From assembly GCA_030770535.1 (NCBI GenBank), contig JASVEC010000003.1, forward strand, positions 620,001 through 684,000: a DNA stretch of 64,000 bases, read 5' to 3'. The notes beneath the pieces are model-generated. The model saw nothing but the letters and a program-made list of their open reading frames with translations, ran no database searches and had not been told where the DNA came from. Positions 36,177 through 47,231 of the stretch are shown one piece after another (position 1 is the first letter of the stretch; every line of letters begins with the position of its first letter). Source of the DNA: Batkoa obscura (lineage: Eukaryota; Entomophthoromycota; Entomophthoromycetes; Entomophthorales; Batkoaceae). The translations under genes were made by a program, and so were the position numbers.

Positions 36177-37341
36177 TTAAAATGAAAAGATTTTTTGTAA
36201 TTCATTAACAAATACTTGGCCTAGTAATTGAGCAATAACTTCTTGCTTTTCTTCACTACTTTTGATCAAAGATTGATCCATTTTTTGACTACGATCATGC
36301 TCAGGTAATAAATAAAAAAATAAAAATTCTAACGTTTTCCATCTAATTATTAAATTTATGTTATTAATATTAATATTACTTAATTGTTGTACAATATTCA
36401 ATATTAATTTACCTCAACTCAGTTTGACTCTTTTTCTTTTTAACTAAACATAAAATTTCTTGAATTCCATTTGCTTCTTCAAAGCTCTATTAAAAAAAAA
36501 ACAATTAATATCTAAATTCAATATTCAATTAAAATTTATACCCTAATATGTTCTGGTGAAATAGCTAATATACATTGCGTTGTTTCCAATGCATCCATAG
36601 CAATTTGAAAATTTTCACAACAAATTAAATTAATAACAACCTAATTTATTATTATTATTAAAACATTGTCATTGTAATTGTAATTGATATTATATAATAA
36701 AATAAAATAAAATAAAATCTAGTTTACCTTAAAATTAGCTAAATTTAAAAAATATTCACTAACTTCTGGACAAAAACAAACAATGCCTTGTAATATTAGT
36801 AAACATTTTTCCGTTTGTCGAGTCCAATATGTTTTTGCTTCTATTATTAATAACAATATTAAATAAAGTTGATAAAATTAATAATAATCTTTAATAAATA
36901 AAAAATAGTCATATTAATCTAAATTACCTATTCCCAACGTTGTACAAGGTGGATTTGAATCCAATAAATTACATAAATTGTTGGTCACTAAAAATCAATT
37001 TATTTATTTAAGTTTAGAAATTAATACTAACTTTTTTCTTACACAACAATTGTTCATCTAATTGAGTAGCTTCAAATGCCAGCTTAGCTACTTTGGTATT
37101 GTCTTTACTTAAATCGGATATTAATTTATGTAATTGTTCTAATCCTTTTAATCGATGTTCTGGATTGGGTCGATGTAACTAAAGAAATTAATTAAATTTT
37201 TAAAAGATAAAATATTGCAATCAAACTTACTAGCTTTATACTATCTGATATCACTTTTTTTATTTCATTGAAGAGGAGAGATTTACTACGAAAAGTATAG
37301 AAATCTAAATTTTCTTCTTTTATAATACCCGTTTTATTCAT
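36177..37341 (-). CDS. Cdc14-family septation initiation network (SIN) subunit
   Basis: About six exons encode roughly 280 residues, starting MNKTGIIKEENLDFYTF. This is the S. pombe Cdc14 family, the scaffold that activates Sid1 kinase at spindle poles in the septation initiation network. It is unrelated to the CDC14 phosphatase. The diagnostic block reads FEEANGIQEILCLVKKKK and, across an intron, TELRWKTLEFLFFYLLPEHD. It matches the family pattern FEELDGL...RMKCLEFLYFYLMPE. Upstream are armadillo-like helices (LETTQCILAISPEHIR) and ARM-type leucines. The tail QVFVNELQKIFSF is short. It is a fungus-specific component, so it helps place the organism. It lies tail-to-tail with DUG2, 272 bp between stops. 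Confidence 0.83.
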
Positions 37342-37757
37342 TTTTCTTTTTTTAGTTAAAAATTATAAGATATTGATTTATGAGTTGGATGGAATGGAGT
37401 TCTAATTGAATGTTGAGTTTTTTTAATTTTAGTTTTCTTTTCTTTCTTTTCTTTCTCTTTTAAAACCTAAAGTAACTTTTAATATAAAAAAATCAATAAT
37501 AAAATAAGAGATTTGAATTGAAATAATTCATACTTTTTATCATCATCCCTTTATTTTTCAAGAAGAATTTAGTTAACATCCAATCATTTTGAACTTTAAT
37601 TACCTAGTCTTAAATTAATTTTATTAATTTGAAAAAAAAAATAATATATTTTAATTAATGTTAAAATATTCAAACAACTAAAACAACAAAACAACAATAA
37701 AACTTTATTTCTTATAATAAAAAAATGAGATGTATTTAAATTCTCTATTCTCAATTT
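37342..37757. other. Intergenic, cis-prenyltransferase to Cdc14/SIN
   Basis: About 415 bp of AT-rich sequence containing a TTTTCTTTTC pyrimidine tract just upstream of the SIN gene (37428-37460). Nothing else recognised. Confidence 0.4.
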
Positions 37758-38771
37758 TTATGTCTCAATCTCTCTAATCACAGGCTGTATTTGATATTTC
37801 AAAATAATCGGTAACAAATGATAAATGGAAAAATTAGGCCATAATACATTAATAAAATGAATTTGAGTATGATGCATTGATGTCTAAAAATAATTCAAAT
37901 TTTCTATTATTAGTTCAAATTCTATAAAAAAATTAAATCTAGGCTTTACCTGCCATAATAAAAAATCACTTAATCGAATTTCCCCTGAAGTACGTATCAA
38001 GATATCTAACTTAGGCAATTCGGAAGTGTATAAGCTAGCTTCTATTTGTTCAATAGTTATTTCATTATTTGAATGATTTTTGGATATCATTTGATTCATT
38101 TCATCAGTCGATGTATAAGGGAAACAGATAGTTAAAATAGCTCTATAAATTCATAAAATATTGATAAAAAATAATTCTTATTGAATAAAATTATTTCAAT
38201 TACTTATTATAATGCTCTGTTTCTTTCATAGCTTTATATATCACTTTTAAAACATCATTTGATAATAAGGATAACTTTCCTATCACTCTTATTGATACTT
38301 CATGTTTTTTGATCATTTCACTAAAGAATACTTAAATAATTAATAATAATAAAATAAATTCAATTATTACCTTTGAGTACAAAAAAATTCCAATCGATCT
38401 TTTGCTAATGTCATTAAAGCTTCTACTTCCTCTTTAGGTCTTTTAAAATTTTCAATGGAAAAAGCATAAGCTGTTACGGCTTTAACTCCTAATCTCAAAC
38501 AACAATCTAATATCTAAAAAATCAGAAACTAAATCAACACAATCTTTTAAAATAATTGTATTTAAATAACTAAACTTACCCTTTCTAAACTATTAAAGCC
38601 CAAATAATGACCTTCCGGAGTGGATATTTGATGCTGTTTTGCAAACCTTCTATTACCATCCATAATCAAACCAATATGTTGTGGTATTGGTCCTTGTTTT
38701 AATAGATTAATACATAAAGATTCCACACTTTCATGAATTGTGCTGAAAAAGTTTGTTAGTGTATCGTTCAT
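37758..38771 (-). CDS. Cis-prenyltransferase (dehydrodolichyl diphosphate synthase)
   Basis: About five exons encode roughly 260 residues. The enzyme elongates farnesyl diphosphate with isopentenyl units in cis to make the dolichol carrier used for protein glycosylation in the ER. The five family regions are present: [13 protein letters not shown] (catalytic Asp and phosphate site), [27 protein letters not shown], a central [10 protein letters not shown] helix and [19 protein letters not shown] with the RTSGE substrate motif. [18 protein letters not shown] follows, ending PVIREIET. The C-terminal RxG tripeptide typical of NgBR-partnered enzymes is not evident. Length and motifs fit RER2/SRT1/DHDDS. 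The gene diverges from TMEM94 across only 138 bp, so the promoters must overlap. Confidence 0.93.
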
Positions 38772-38909
38772 TATAGTAATATAGAGTTGAAATTTAAAAC
38801 TTCAAAAAATTTCAATATTGTTAATTTAAAACTAAAAAATATTGGTGTTTTATTGGTAGAAGTTTAGGATTGAAATTCCATATGCTTGATTTCAACTAAA
38901 TTTAGTAAA
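38772..38909. promoter_or_regulatory. Compact divergent promoter, cis-PT/TMEM94
   Basis: Only 138 bp separate the two start codons. Both genes serve the ER membrane (dolichol synthesis, ER magnesium ATPase-like), which suggests but does not prove co-regulation. Confidence 0.45.
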
Positions 38910-41900
38910 ATGTTAACTTTGCCTTTTTTTTTAAAATTAAATTGGATTATGACATTAAAAGAAGAAAAAGAAGGAGAAAAAGACAAAGATAAAAAGACAA
39001 ATTTAAATGAACAAGATAAACAAAATGATAATCAACCTACAAAATGTGAAAAACCCAACTCTATATTAATAAAGCATAATAAATCGGATCAACAATTGCA
39101 CTCTAATCAACATCTCACCATCCAAGAACCCTTATTCTCTCATGATGAGACCTCCTCCTTACTCCCTAAACCCGCATCTAACTTCACCCGACGAAAAAGT
39201 AGCAGCTTCAGTTATACTTCCGAATCCAATATTAATTATCGCTCAATCAATTCCATTTCAGAATTAAGTATGAGTCCTGAAGTTGGCTTTGAAGATTTTG
39301 AAAACGAAATATTAACTAAATCCCCACAAAGAAGAGATATGTTACCATCACCAACACCTTCTCAATTAGAAGATATTGTTATTGACCCTAATTCAATACC
39401 TTACGATGAATGTGAACAACCTAAAAATTTTATTGGTTTAACGGATAAAGAGGCATATAGGTAAATGAAAAGAAAAAAGAATATATATAATTTAGAATAA
39501 TGGTATTAATTTTTTTAATTTAGTCAATTGATTATCTCGGTTGAAGAACTTTTAATGCAATATCATAAAGAAGAAGACTTATTAGAATGTAAATTTATTA
39601 ACACAACGTCAATTATTCCATATTAACTAATCAATTCAACAGTTACTATGACCTATCTTTCCCGAGTGGAATCTTTAATCTTAATTGGTGACACTTTATT
39701 GTTAGTGTTTGTATTTATCTGGGGTTGGTTTCGAGGTAGTATAGAAGATAGTCAATATCAATTTCGATATAATGGGGTCTTAGTAGAAATCTTTATTTTA
39801 TTATTAGTATTAGCATGGAATGGTGTGATGTATTATAGAGAAAGTCGATTAACTACTCATGAAACTTTAGATAGAGCACGATCTATTTTAAAAGTTATGG
39901 AAGATAATAGAGCAAGACCTATGAGAGTAAGTATTAATTTATTTACTTATTAATTTTATTTATAATATTTATGCTTAGCCCTTAAAATTACCTATTTGTC
40001 CCACCTTTTCTATAGTCAATGTTTATCGTGATGGTATCCTACAACAATTACCAGTGAATTTAACAGTGGATGGTGATATAATTGAAATAGCATTTGGTAT
40101 GGTAGTATTTTGTGATATGGAATATATGGGCAGTAGTCCTGAACGAATGAAACTTAAACGAGGAGAAATTTTCCAACCTAAATTTTTTAACTATGATCCC
40201 AATATTCCATTACAACAAAGTACATTTAAATTTTTATTAATGGAAACAAGATTTGCATCTACATTATCCGATACATTACAACAAAAAAGACCACGTTCAA
40301 TGATTGATTCTCAAAGATCTAAAATTCGAAAATATTTTTCTTTAGGTTTTGGTTTTAGTTCTTTATTTTTATGTTGTATTGCGAATGCCATTGTTTATAT
40401 ATTAGTAGATATACCAGCTAATAATTGGGATCATTGGGCAGAAGTATTAGTTCGAATACCAGGTTATGCTTTATTAGCTTGGTTACCTCTTTGGATTCCT
40501 AGCTTTTGGTTTATTGTTCGAAGTTATTGTAATGCTCATACATTGGTATTATTTGAAGCATTGCAAAAATCTAAAGAAGAATTTGAAGATGAAGAAGATA
40601 TTGATGAGTTTGATACTGAAGCTCCTTCCCCTACTAAAAATATTGAAATTTCTTTTAGTAAGTTATTAAAAGAGTGTATATTTTGTTTATATTTATTATT
40701 GTCATTTAGATATGGTATTTGAAAAATGGTGGTGGTTAATGTCTCAATGGAATCAAGTCTCCTTGACTAGATCAACTAATTTATTTGAATCTCTTGGTAG
40801 TATTACTATGTTATGTGCTTTAGATAAAGAAGAAACAATTGCTACCGTAAGTTATAATAGAATGTACCAATAATACAATATATATAATAAAAATAATTTA
40901 ATTAGCCCTTCCCAGAAATGGAACATATATTATTTGTAAATTCAGATAAGGGGGTGGTTAAATTAGATGTTAATGAAGATAAATCAAGTAAAAATGCCAT
41001 TCGATTTGAAGATCAGGATTGGGAAAAATATATAACGTAAGTTATTAAATCATAATAATATTATAATAATTATTTTTATTTTTATTTTTATTTATTTTAT
41101 TAATACAACATTTTTTTTTTCATAGATGTTTAAAACCACTTGGATTAAATACTATGTTATGTACTAAATGTGGTGTTATTGATAATCAACATGTGACTTA
41201 TAAACCAGCTAATTCACATTTAAATAATTTAGATTTGGATTTAAATGATGTATTGGCACCTGCTAGACAAAGTAAATTTATTATTTACTATTTAATTATA
41301 TAAGTTAAGGATTTTATATTTAGCTTGCCTATGTAGACTAGGATTAGAAGTAGGATTTACACCACAATCATTAGCCTCTTTTTCACGTAAAAAAGACATA
41401 GTATTAATGGCCCCTTATCATCCAACCTTAACTAGTCCAACCCAAAAAAAATTAGATTTTGAAATACCTTTAGCTTTATCTACCATATATAGAGAAAGTA
41501 AAAGTGGAAATTATCAATTATTATCAAGTGGCCATATGGATTTAATATTAGATCATTGTGCTGATTATTGGGATGGAGAAGGATTATGTACATTTACAAA
41601 TTCAGTAGGTTTTATTTTGCTATATATTTTATATTATATATTTATTTTTATATTTAGATTGAAAATAAAATATATGATTTTTATGAGAATGCTATCGGAA
41701 ATGATTTACAATGTGTTGCATATAGTTATCGACCAATTAATATTAAAAATGATAATGAATTAATATTTTTAAATGATGAAGAAGCCAAATCTTCTATAAA
41801 AATTCGAATATCAAATGAAGAAAGTGAAAATACATCTAGTCCATCAAGTACAATATCAAAATTAAGTTCTGAAGATGAAGATGAAATTAATGATTTATTA

Positions 41901-43502
41901 AAACGTAAACGTATCTTTAGTAAAATTACAATTGAAGAAGATGAAGTTGATCCAACTATTGCTGAGCAAGATCCATTAAAATTTTATAAAAATCAAACAA
42001 AAGGTCAAATATTTTTAGCTATGACAACTTCAGCTCATCAACCTAAACCTGATGTATGTGATGTCATTGAAGATTTAAAATTAGCTGGTATAAGATTTGT
42101 TTATTTTTCACCAAAAGATGAAAGAAGAAGTAAAGCATTTGCAGAAAGATTAGGTATGGAAACGGATTGGAATACATGTATTCGATTATCCCCATCTAGT
42201 TCTGAAGATGATTTTGATGATCATTATATAAAAGCTAGATTACCTTGTGGTATTGAAACTATTAGAGACCATTTAGAAAACGTAGATGATATTCCTTTAC
42301 AAGTTTCTTTATTTGCTGAATGTTCTCCTGAAGCTACTGTAGAAATGATTAAAATATTTCAAGAATATGGTGAAGTCGTTTGTTGTATTGGTAATTCATT
42401 AAATCATTTAAATACTCCTGCTTTCGCTACAGCGGACTTGGGTATTGCAGTGGAACCTCTTTTACATAGAAGATTTGCTTCTACCCAATTATTTCACTCT
42501 ACTGTTTCTTTAGGCTCTACATTAACTTCATTGCCTTGTGCATTGTTTTTTAATAAAGAAACATCTTTGTTTGTATTGACACAAATTATTAGGGAAGCTA
42601 GAAGATTATTGAATTCAGTAAGACAGGTAAATTCAATTAATTATTCAATATTAATATTATCAATATAAATTTTAATATAGGGAGGATCTTTTTTATTAGC
42701 AGTTGGTATGGCTTCATCTTTATTAATAATAGTCAATTCCATACTAATACAGCCACCAATCTTATCCGGTTATCATATATTGTGGTTATTATGGATAGTT
42801 GGTCCAATCATAACAATGCCATTTTTATTTACACCACATGAACCAAATACAATGACATCAATGGTAGGTAAAAATAAAGAACATATACCTGGATTTATGA
42901 GATTTTTTATGTATGGCTTTATGAGAATGTTAGGTTCTATTTTAACTTGGCAATTTTTATTTGTAGTGTAAGAATATAAATTTAATATAAGTTAACTAAT
43001 AAATTGATTATTTTATTTTAGTTCATTTTATAATTTACGAATAATAGCAGGTGATATGGATGATTTCTTATCACGTAGGGATGATTGGTATGCTTGGACT
43101 CCTAATGAACAATGGGCTTTATTACATAGTCAAAATTTAACTTTGTTTTTTATGGTTTACCATTTATGTTTAATATCAGGTACATTCATGTCAAGAACTT
43201 TATATTTTTGGGAACATCCACCTTATTATAATAAGCAATGGTTACTAGGAATCTTTATTGCTATAATTATTCAAACTATTTATTCCTTAACCTTTTTTAT
43301 TGAAAGTCCACAGCCGTTTACATTGATAGGTACATTGAATGCTCTTCCATATTGGTATTATGTAATGGGGTTTGTATCACCTATTTTATTGTTACCTTTG
43401 CAAGAGATGGTTAAATATCATGATAGAGATATTTATACTAGGTTTCAAAAGAGATCTAAGTTGGAGTTTAATACAAAGTTAGGATTACATTCTCCCGTTT
43501 AG
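38910..43502 (+). CDS. TMEM94: TMEM94-like P-type ATPase relative (ER magnesium transporter family)
   Basis: About ten exons encode roughly 1,340 residues, close to human TMEM94 (1,356). A charged cytosolic leader is followed by paired helices (LILIGDTLLLVFVFIWGW, GVLVEIFILLLVLAWNGV), an actuator-like beta domain (VNLTVDGDIIEIAFGM), another helix pair, a large ATP-domain-like loop and four or five C-terminal helices. Family blocks: LGSITMLCALDKEE where P-type ATPases have DKTGT, CLKPLGLNTMLC, IRFVYFSPKDERRSKAFAER, EMIKIFQEYGEVVCCIGNS, and the terminus QKRSKLEFNTKLGLHSPV, nearly identical to human QKRQKLQFETKLGMNSPF. Human TMEM94 has been reported to move magnesium into the ER. Transport here is inferred. 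The ATG at 38910 is the first in frame. Confidence 0.92.
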
Positions 43503-43676
43503 AGCAAATTAGAGGCTATTTATAAATAGTAAGAAAAATTACTAATGATGTTAAATGAATGTTATAGTTTAATAAATTTTATTTTTAAGTTTAATTTTAT
43601 AATAATAAAATGAATAACTTTGAATATAAAAAATAAATAAAAAAGTTTAATTTTATTATTAATTAATATTATTAAT

Positions 43677-44537
43677 TTAAACTTGATTAATACTTTTGGC
43701 TATTAATTTTAATACTATTGGACTAATTGGTACTTCATCATGAGTACCAAAATCATCTAAAATCAATTCAACTCTAGTAAAACCTAATTGATGTAAGTGT
43801 TGACCAAAATCTAAACTTTGAGATTTTTTAACTAAATTATCTTGATTAGAATAAAACAGAATGTATTTAGGTAGTTTAATATACGGTATTAATCCCAATT
43901 TTTCTTTTGTAGAACACATAGGGGAAGCTAATTTCCAATCATCTTTTGACAAATCTTTTCCAAAAGCTGGTAATAAAAAATCCTTTTTATAACTACTATC
44001 ATGTTCCGAAAACCCTTTTAAATCAAATATACCTTCTGTGACAATAATACCTTTAATATGTGCTACTTTTTCAATAATATCATCTTTATTGATCCTATCT
44101 ATCCCTTTCTTTTCCATCTCTTCAATAATATCCCCCACTCTTAATCCAATCATCCCTGATAATTGCCCTCCCGCTGAATGTCCACCTAAATAAATATTTT
44201 TATTATTATAACTTAATCCCCTACTATTTTCCACAATATGTAAATAACCTAATAAACAATCAATTGAATGTAATGGATGTTGAATTTCACTATTAACATC
44301 TCGTTCACTTAATCGATAATTTAATAAAGCTACAGCAATATTCTGCGATGAAGAAAGGTTTATTGCCATTCCAGTTAATTCCTTTTTATCACCAGATACC
44401 CATGCGCCTCCATGGATAAAGATTAAAATTGGTGGTGAGGAGGAAGAGTGGGATGGTAGGTAAAGATCGTAAGTGTTCAGCGGATGTGTGTTGGAGTAGC
44501 GTATATCGTTATAAATTATGGGTTGCTTAACAGTCAT
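43677..44537 (-). CDS. Alpha/beta hydrolase, kynurenine formamidase-like
   Basis: An intronless 286-residue serine hydrolase. The oxyanion loop is FIHGGAWVSG, the nucleophile elbow GGHSAGGQ, the acid lies near SNQDNLV, and the His in DDFGTHDEVP. The segments VTEGIFDLKGF and LILDDFGTHDEV resemble fungal arylformamidase Bna7 (LDGIYSLKEL, LDDLGLHNDV). A carbamate or acyl esterase of the same clan cannot be excluded. If it is a formamidase it would hydrolyse N-formylkynurenine in the tryptophan-to-NAD route. No signal peptide. It converges on TMEM94 with about 175 bp between stops. Lack of introns matches the two secreted-protein genes and the M28 genes but not most neighbours. Confidence 0.8.
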   Translation of the reverse strand: MTVKQPIIYNDIRYSNTHPLNTYDLYLPSHSSSSPPILIFIHGGAWVSGDKKELTGMAINLSSSQNIAVALLNYRLSERDVNSEIQHPLHSIDCLLGYLHIVENSRGLSYNNKNIYLGGHSAGGQLSGMIGLRVGDIIEEMEKKGIDRINKDDIIEKVAHIKGIIVTEGIFDLKGFSEHDSSYKKDFLLPAFGKDLSKDDWKLASPMCSTKEKLGLIPYIKLPKYILFYSNQDNLVKKSQSLDFGQHLHQLGFTRVELILDDFGTHDEVPISPIVLKLIAKSINQV

Positions 44538-45182
44538 TTTTACACAGTGTTAGTGAAGTTAAATTGTTTAATATTGTTGAATTTGAATTAAAGAAAATAG
44601 TATAATTAAGTAGTGAAAGGTTCACTTTAAATAGTATAGAAATAAAGGGATGAATGAGAAATTAGTTGTTCATCGTTTAAATTTAGTAAATTTGATGATT
44701 CGATACAATTGAAAGGAGTTATTTTTGGATTTATTCTTTGTTTATTCTTTAGTCATTGTTGTGTCAAATTAAAAACAAAATGAAAATCTAATGTTTTATT
44801 AGATTGAATTTAGAAAATTAAAAAAAATCAAGTTTTTAATAATATGAATAATTGAAACGAATATGTAAGAAAATAGATTATTAATGTTTTTTATCGAATT
44901 TGTTAAAATGCATTATTTTTAAGTTTATATAACTACAATATTACTATAGTTTGATTTATTATATAATTTAAATCTGTATGAAGTTATTAGTCTATTTTAT
45001 TATATGATTTAAGTTTGTATGTAATATTTAAGTAATATAAAAAAAGTATAGTAATGATTATAATGAGTTAAAAGCACATTAAAACTTAACTAAAATAGAA
45101 ACTAAAACATGGAATTAAACAACTATAAATAACAAAGAAAATCAAATTTTTGTTTATTACATTATAAAAAAAATTATTCATC
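44538..45182. other. Divergent intergenic, hydrolase/secreted protein 1
   Basis: 645 bp. Near 44955-45045 a short direct repeat (TTTATTATATAATTTAAATCTGTATG and TTTATTATATGATTTAAGTTTGTATG) recurs at about 43 bp spacing. A TATA-like ATTATAAAAAAAA lies just before the 45183 start. Confidence 0.4.
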
Positions 45183-45572
45183 ATGTTTCTTTACAAGTTA
45201 TTAACAATCCTATCACTAAACATCTTCTTAGTTAATAGCATTTATTTTCGATGTAAAATGAGCATTAATCCTTCTGAAACTCAATGTTCCTGTTTTGCCA
45301 CTGGTGGAAAAAAACCAGTAGCTTCTGGTGGGTTTGCTGATCTAAATTGTACATTTCAATATAATTATTGTAGTTCTTCACAAAAGGGACTTCCCAATGG
45401 TAGGGTTAAGATTGAATATTGTGATAGTGATAAGATGAGATTGTCAGTGGAAAAATTGAATGTTAAAAAAATATATGTGATTGAAAAGTGGAATACAACT
45501 GTTGAGAATGGAGTGGAGATAAAGAGTGAGAATTTAAATACTTTTAATGAGGATAATGATTTTAAAGTGTAA
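45183..45572 (+). CDS. Small secreted cysteine-rich protein, member 1
   Basis: An intronless 129-residue protein. The first 19-20 residues form a signal peptide (FLYKLLTILSLNIFLVNS). The mature part has six cysteines at 24, 35, 37, 56, 63 and 80, in the pattern C-x10-C-x-C-x18-C-x6-C-x16-C. The same framework, with a loop of 12 in place of 18, occurs in the convergent gene at 45644-46051. Shared words include KYxCK/YFRCK, GGK, NYCSSS/SYCSSE and NG(R/K). The C-terminal third is Lys/Asn/Glu-rich without cysteines. I know no named family with this pattern. Small secreted disulfide proteins of fungi are often effectors or wall proteins, but no function is claimed. Confidence 0.82.
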   Translation: MFLYKLLTILSLNIFLVNSIYFRCKMSINPSETQCSCFATGGKKPVASGGFADLNCTFQYNYCSSSQKGLPNGRVKIEYCDSDKMRLSVEKLNVKKIYVIEKWNTTVENGVEIKSENLNTFNEDNDFKV

Positions 45573-45643
45573 CAAGTCAATAAATTTAAAACAAATAAAA
45601 CATAATAAAAAATGGTCATTAAAAATTTTTATTTATACTTAAT

Positions 45644-46051
45644 TTACAATAATTTTCTCAATTTTCTAAATAACCTTTTATAAATATTAATATTATCTTT
45701 CTTTTCTGAATCAATACCGCCCTCATATTTTTCACCATTTTGATCCGCGGATACCGATAAATTGTTAATTTCGGAATAAAAATATTTATCATTTTTCTTT
45801 TCAACTAAGCCAATTCTTTCTTCAGTGCAGAAAGCAATAAAAGTTTTACCATTGTCAATATTTTTGGCTTCCGAGGAGCAATAACTTTTGTTTTCTTTAC
45901 AGTTCAATTTCACAGTGGATTTACCTCCTTTAGCAGAACATTCACAGCTTAAAGAATTGTTTTTGTTTTGAACTTTACATTCGTATTTAATGGAGGTGAT
46001 AACGCTAACAAAAGCAACAAGGATAGTGATGAGTAAGATGAGTTTATTCAT
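45644..46051 (-). CDS. Small secreted cysteine-rich protein, member 2
   Basis: An intronless 135-residue paralogue of the preceding gene, on the opposite strand, with 71 bp between the two stop codons. The signal peptide is NKLILLITILVAFVSVITS. Cysteines lie at 25, 36, 38, 51, 58 and 75 (C-x10-C-x-C-x12-C-x6-C-x16-C). The tail is charged and ends in the basic stretch YKRLFRKLRKLL, which member 1 lacks. Convergent paralogues imply an inverted local duplication. Identity is low outside the cysteine frame, so the pair is old or fast-evolving. Function unknown. Confidence 0.82.
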   Translation of the reverse strand: MNKLILLITILVAFVSVITSIKYECKVQNKNNSLSCECSAKGGKSTVKLNCKENKSYCSSEAKNIDNGKTFIAFCTEERIGLVEKKNDKYFYSEINNLSVSADQNGEKYEGGIDSEKKDNINIYKRLFRKLRKLL

Positions 46052-46356
46052 TTTGAAATGTTTTTGATTTTATATATAATAGATATAAAAAGTTTTAAAA
46101 AAATCAAAAGCCACTTTGTTTCCTTTTTATACAAGTGAAGTTACGGACTATTTATTTCGAATTTTCTAAAAATAAACTGAAATTTGAAGCTGAAATTTTT
46201 ACTATTTTATCCGTATTTTCATCTGTTTGTCCGTGAAAATTGAAATTCTTGTAAATTTATTATAGAGTTCAAGTTTAGTTAAAGTAAAAGTAAAATAATA
46301 TAGTACCATTTTCAAGTAGCTTTTAGTAGCTATTGTCTTCTACATTCACTATCAAT

Positions 46357-46688
46357 AACTTACACATCCCTTCTATACTTCATTGAATCAATAATAACCC
46401 ATTTTGGTAAACTTCAATTCTTCATGACATTGTTATTTATTAAAAAAGAAGAAAAAAATAGATTAATATAGTAATTTATTAGAATTAATAAATTAGATAT
46501 TAAGTTTTCATTATCTGGATTTTTTTAAAAATAGTTCTAAGGCAAGTTGTTAAATGTTTTAACATAGGTTTAAGAGCTAGAAGAATAAGCTAATGTAAAT
46601 AGAACAATCTAAAAGAAACTTCAATGTATTATTTATATTCAATTTATAGTTTTTATTTATTAAATAAAACACTTGATACGTTTGTTAC
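46357..46688. repeat. Tandem duplication, unit 1 (333 bp offset)
   Basis: First of two adjacent direct repeats, from ATAACTTACACATCCC to GATACGTTTGTTAC. Reading both by eye I find no difference from 46365 onward. Non-coding and not related to the TIR elements. Confidence 0.9.
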
Positions 46689-47021
46689 ATAACTTAACAT
46701 CCCTTCTATACTTCATTGAATCAATAATAACCCATTTTGGTAAACTTCAATTCTTCATGACATTGTTATTTATTAAAAAAGAAGAAAAAAATAGATTAAT
46801 ATAGTAATTTATTAGAATTAATAAATTAGATATTAAGTTTTCATTATCTGGATTTTTTTAAAAATAGTTCTAAGGCAAGTTGTTAAATGTTTTAACATAG
46901 GTTTAAGAGCTAGAAGAATAAGCTAATGTAAATAGAACAATCTAAAAGAAACTTCAATGTATTATTTATATTCAATTTATAGTTTTTATTTATTAAATAA
47001 AACACTTGATACGTTTGTTAC
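46689..47021. repeat. Tandem duplication, unit 2
   Basis: Second copy, ATAACTTAACATCCC to GATACGTTTGTTAC. The only visible change is near the left edge (one base fewer). Very recent, or kept uniform by gene conversion; an assembly artefact is possible. Confidence 0.9.
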
Positions 47022-47061
47022 CGAATTTTTTTATTTGGCATCTTTTCCACTCAAATAGCAC
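47022..47061 (+). mobile_element. Fragment of TIR element family 1
   Basis: CCACTCAAATAGCACTTAAAATGG straddles this edge and matches the family-1 interior. It is interrupted at its TTAA by the piggyBac-type MITE that follows. Confidence 0.5.
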
Positions 47062-47231
47062 TTAAAATGGAGAGCACCAGCCACCTCAAAGAAAATTCTT
47101 TTCAATTTTTCTCATGTTTTCTCATTGATTTTATACCAATCAGATCAGTTTTTTTTGAAACTCAATACCTAAAGGGTTAATTTAATTTGAGCCATCTGAG
47201 CAATGTTCGTCCACAGTATTCAAGCGATTAA
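47062..47231 (-). mobile_element. TTAA-flanked MITE (piggyBac-type), copy 1
   Basis: A 170-bp unit with TTAA at each end, inverted relative to the copy at 54684-54852. Shared interior, read in reverse: ACTGTGGACGAACATT, AAATTAAATTAACCC, GAAAAGAATTTTCTTTGAGG. The CCC/GGG termini have drifted. TTAA target duplications are the hallmark of piggyBac-superfamily elements. Confidence 0.7.
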
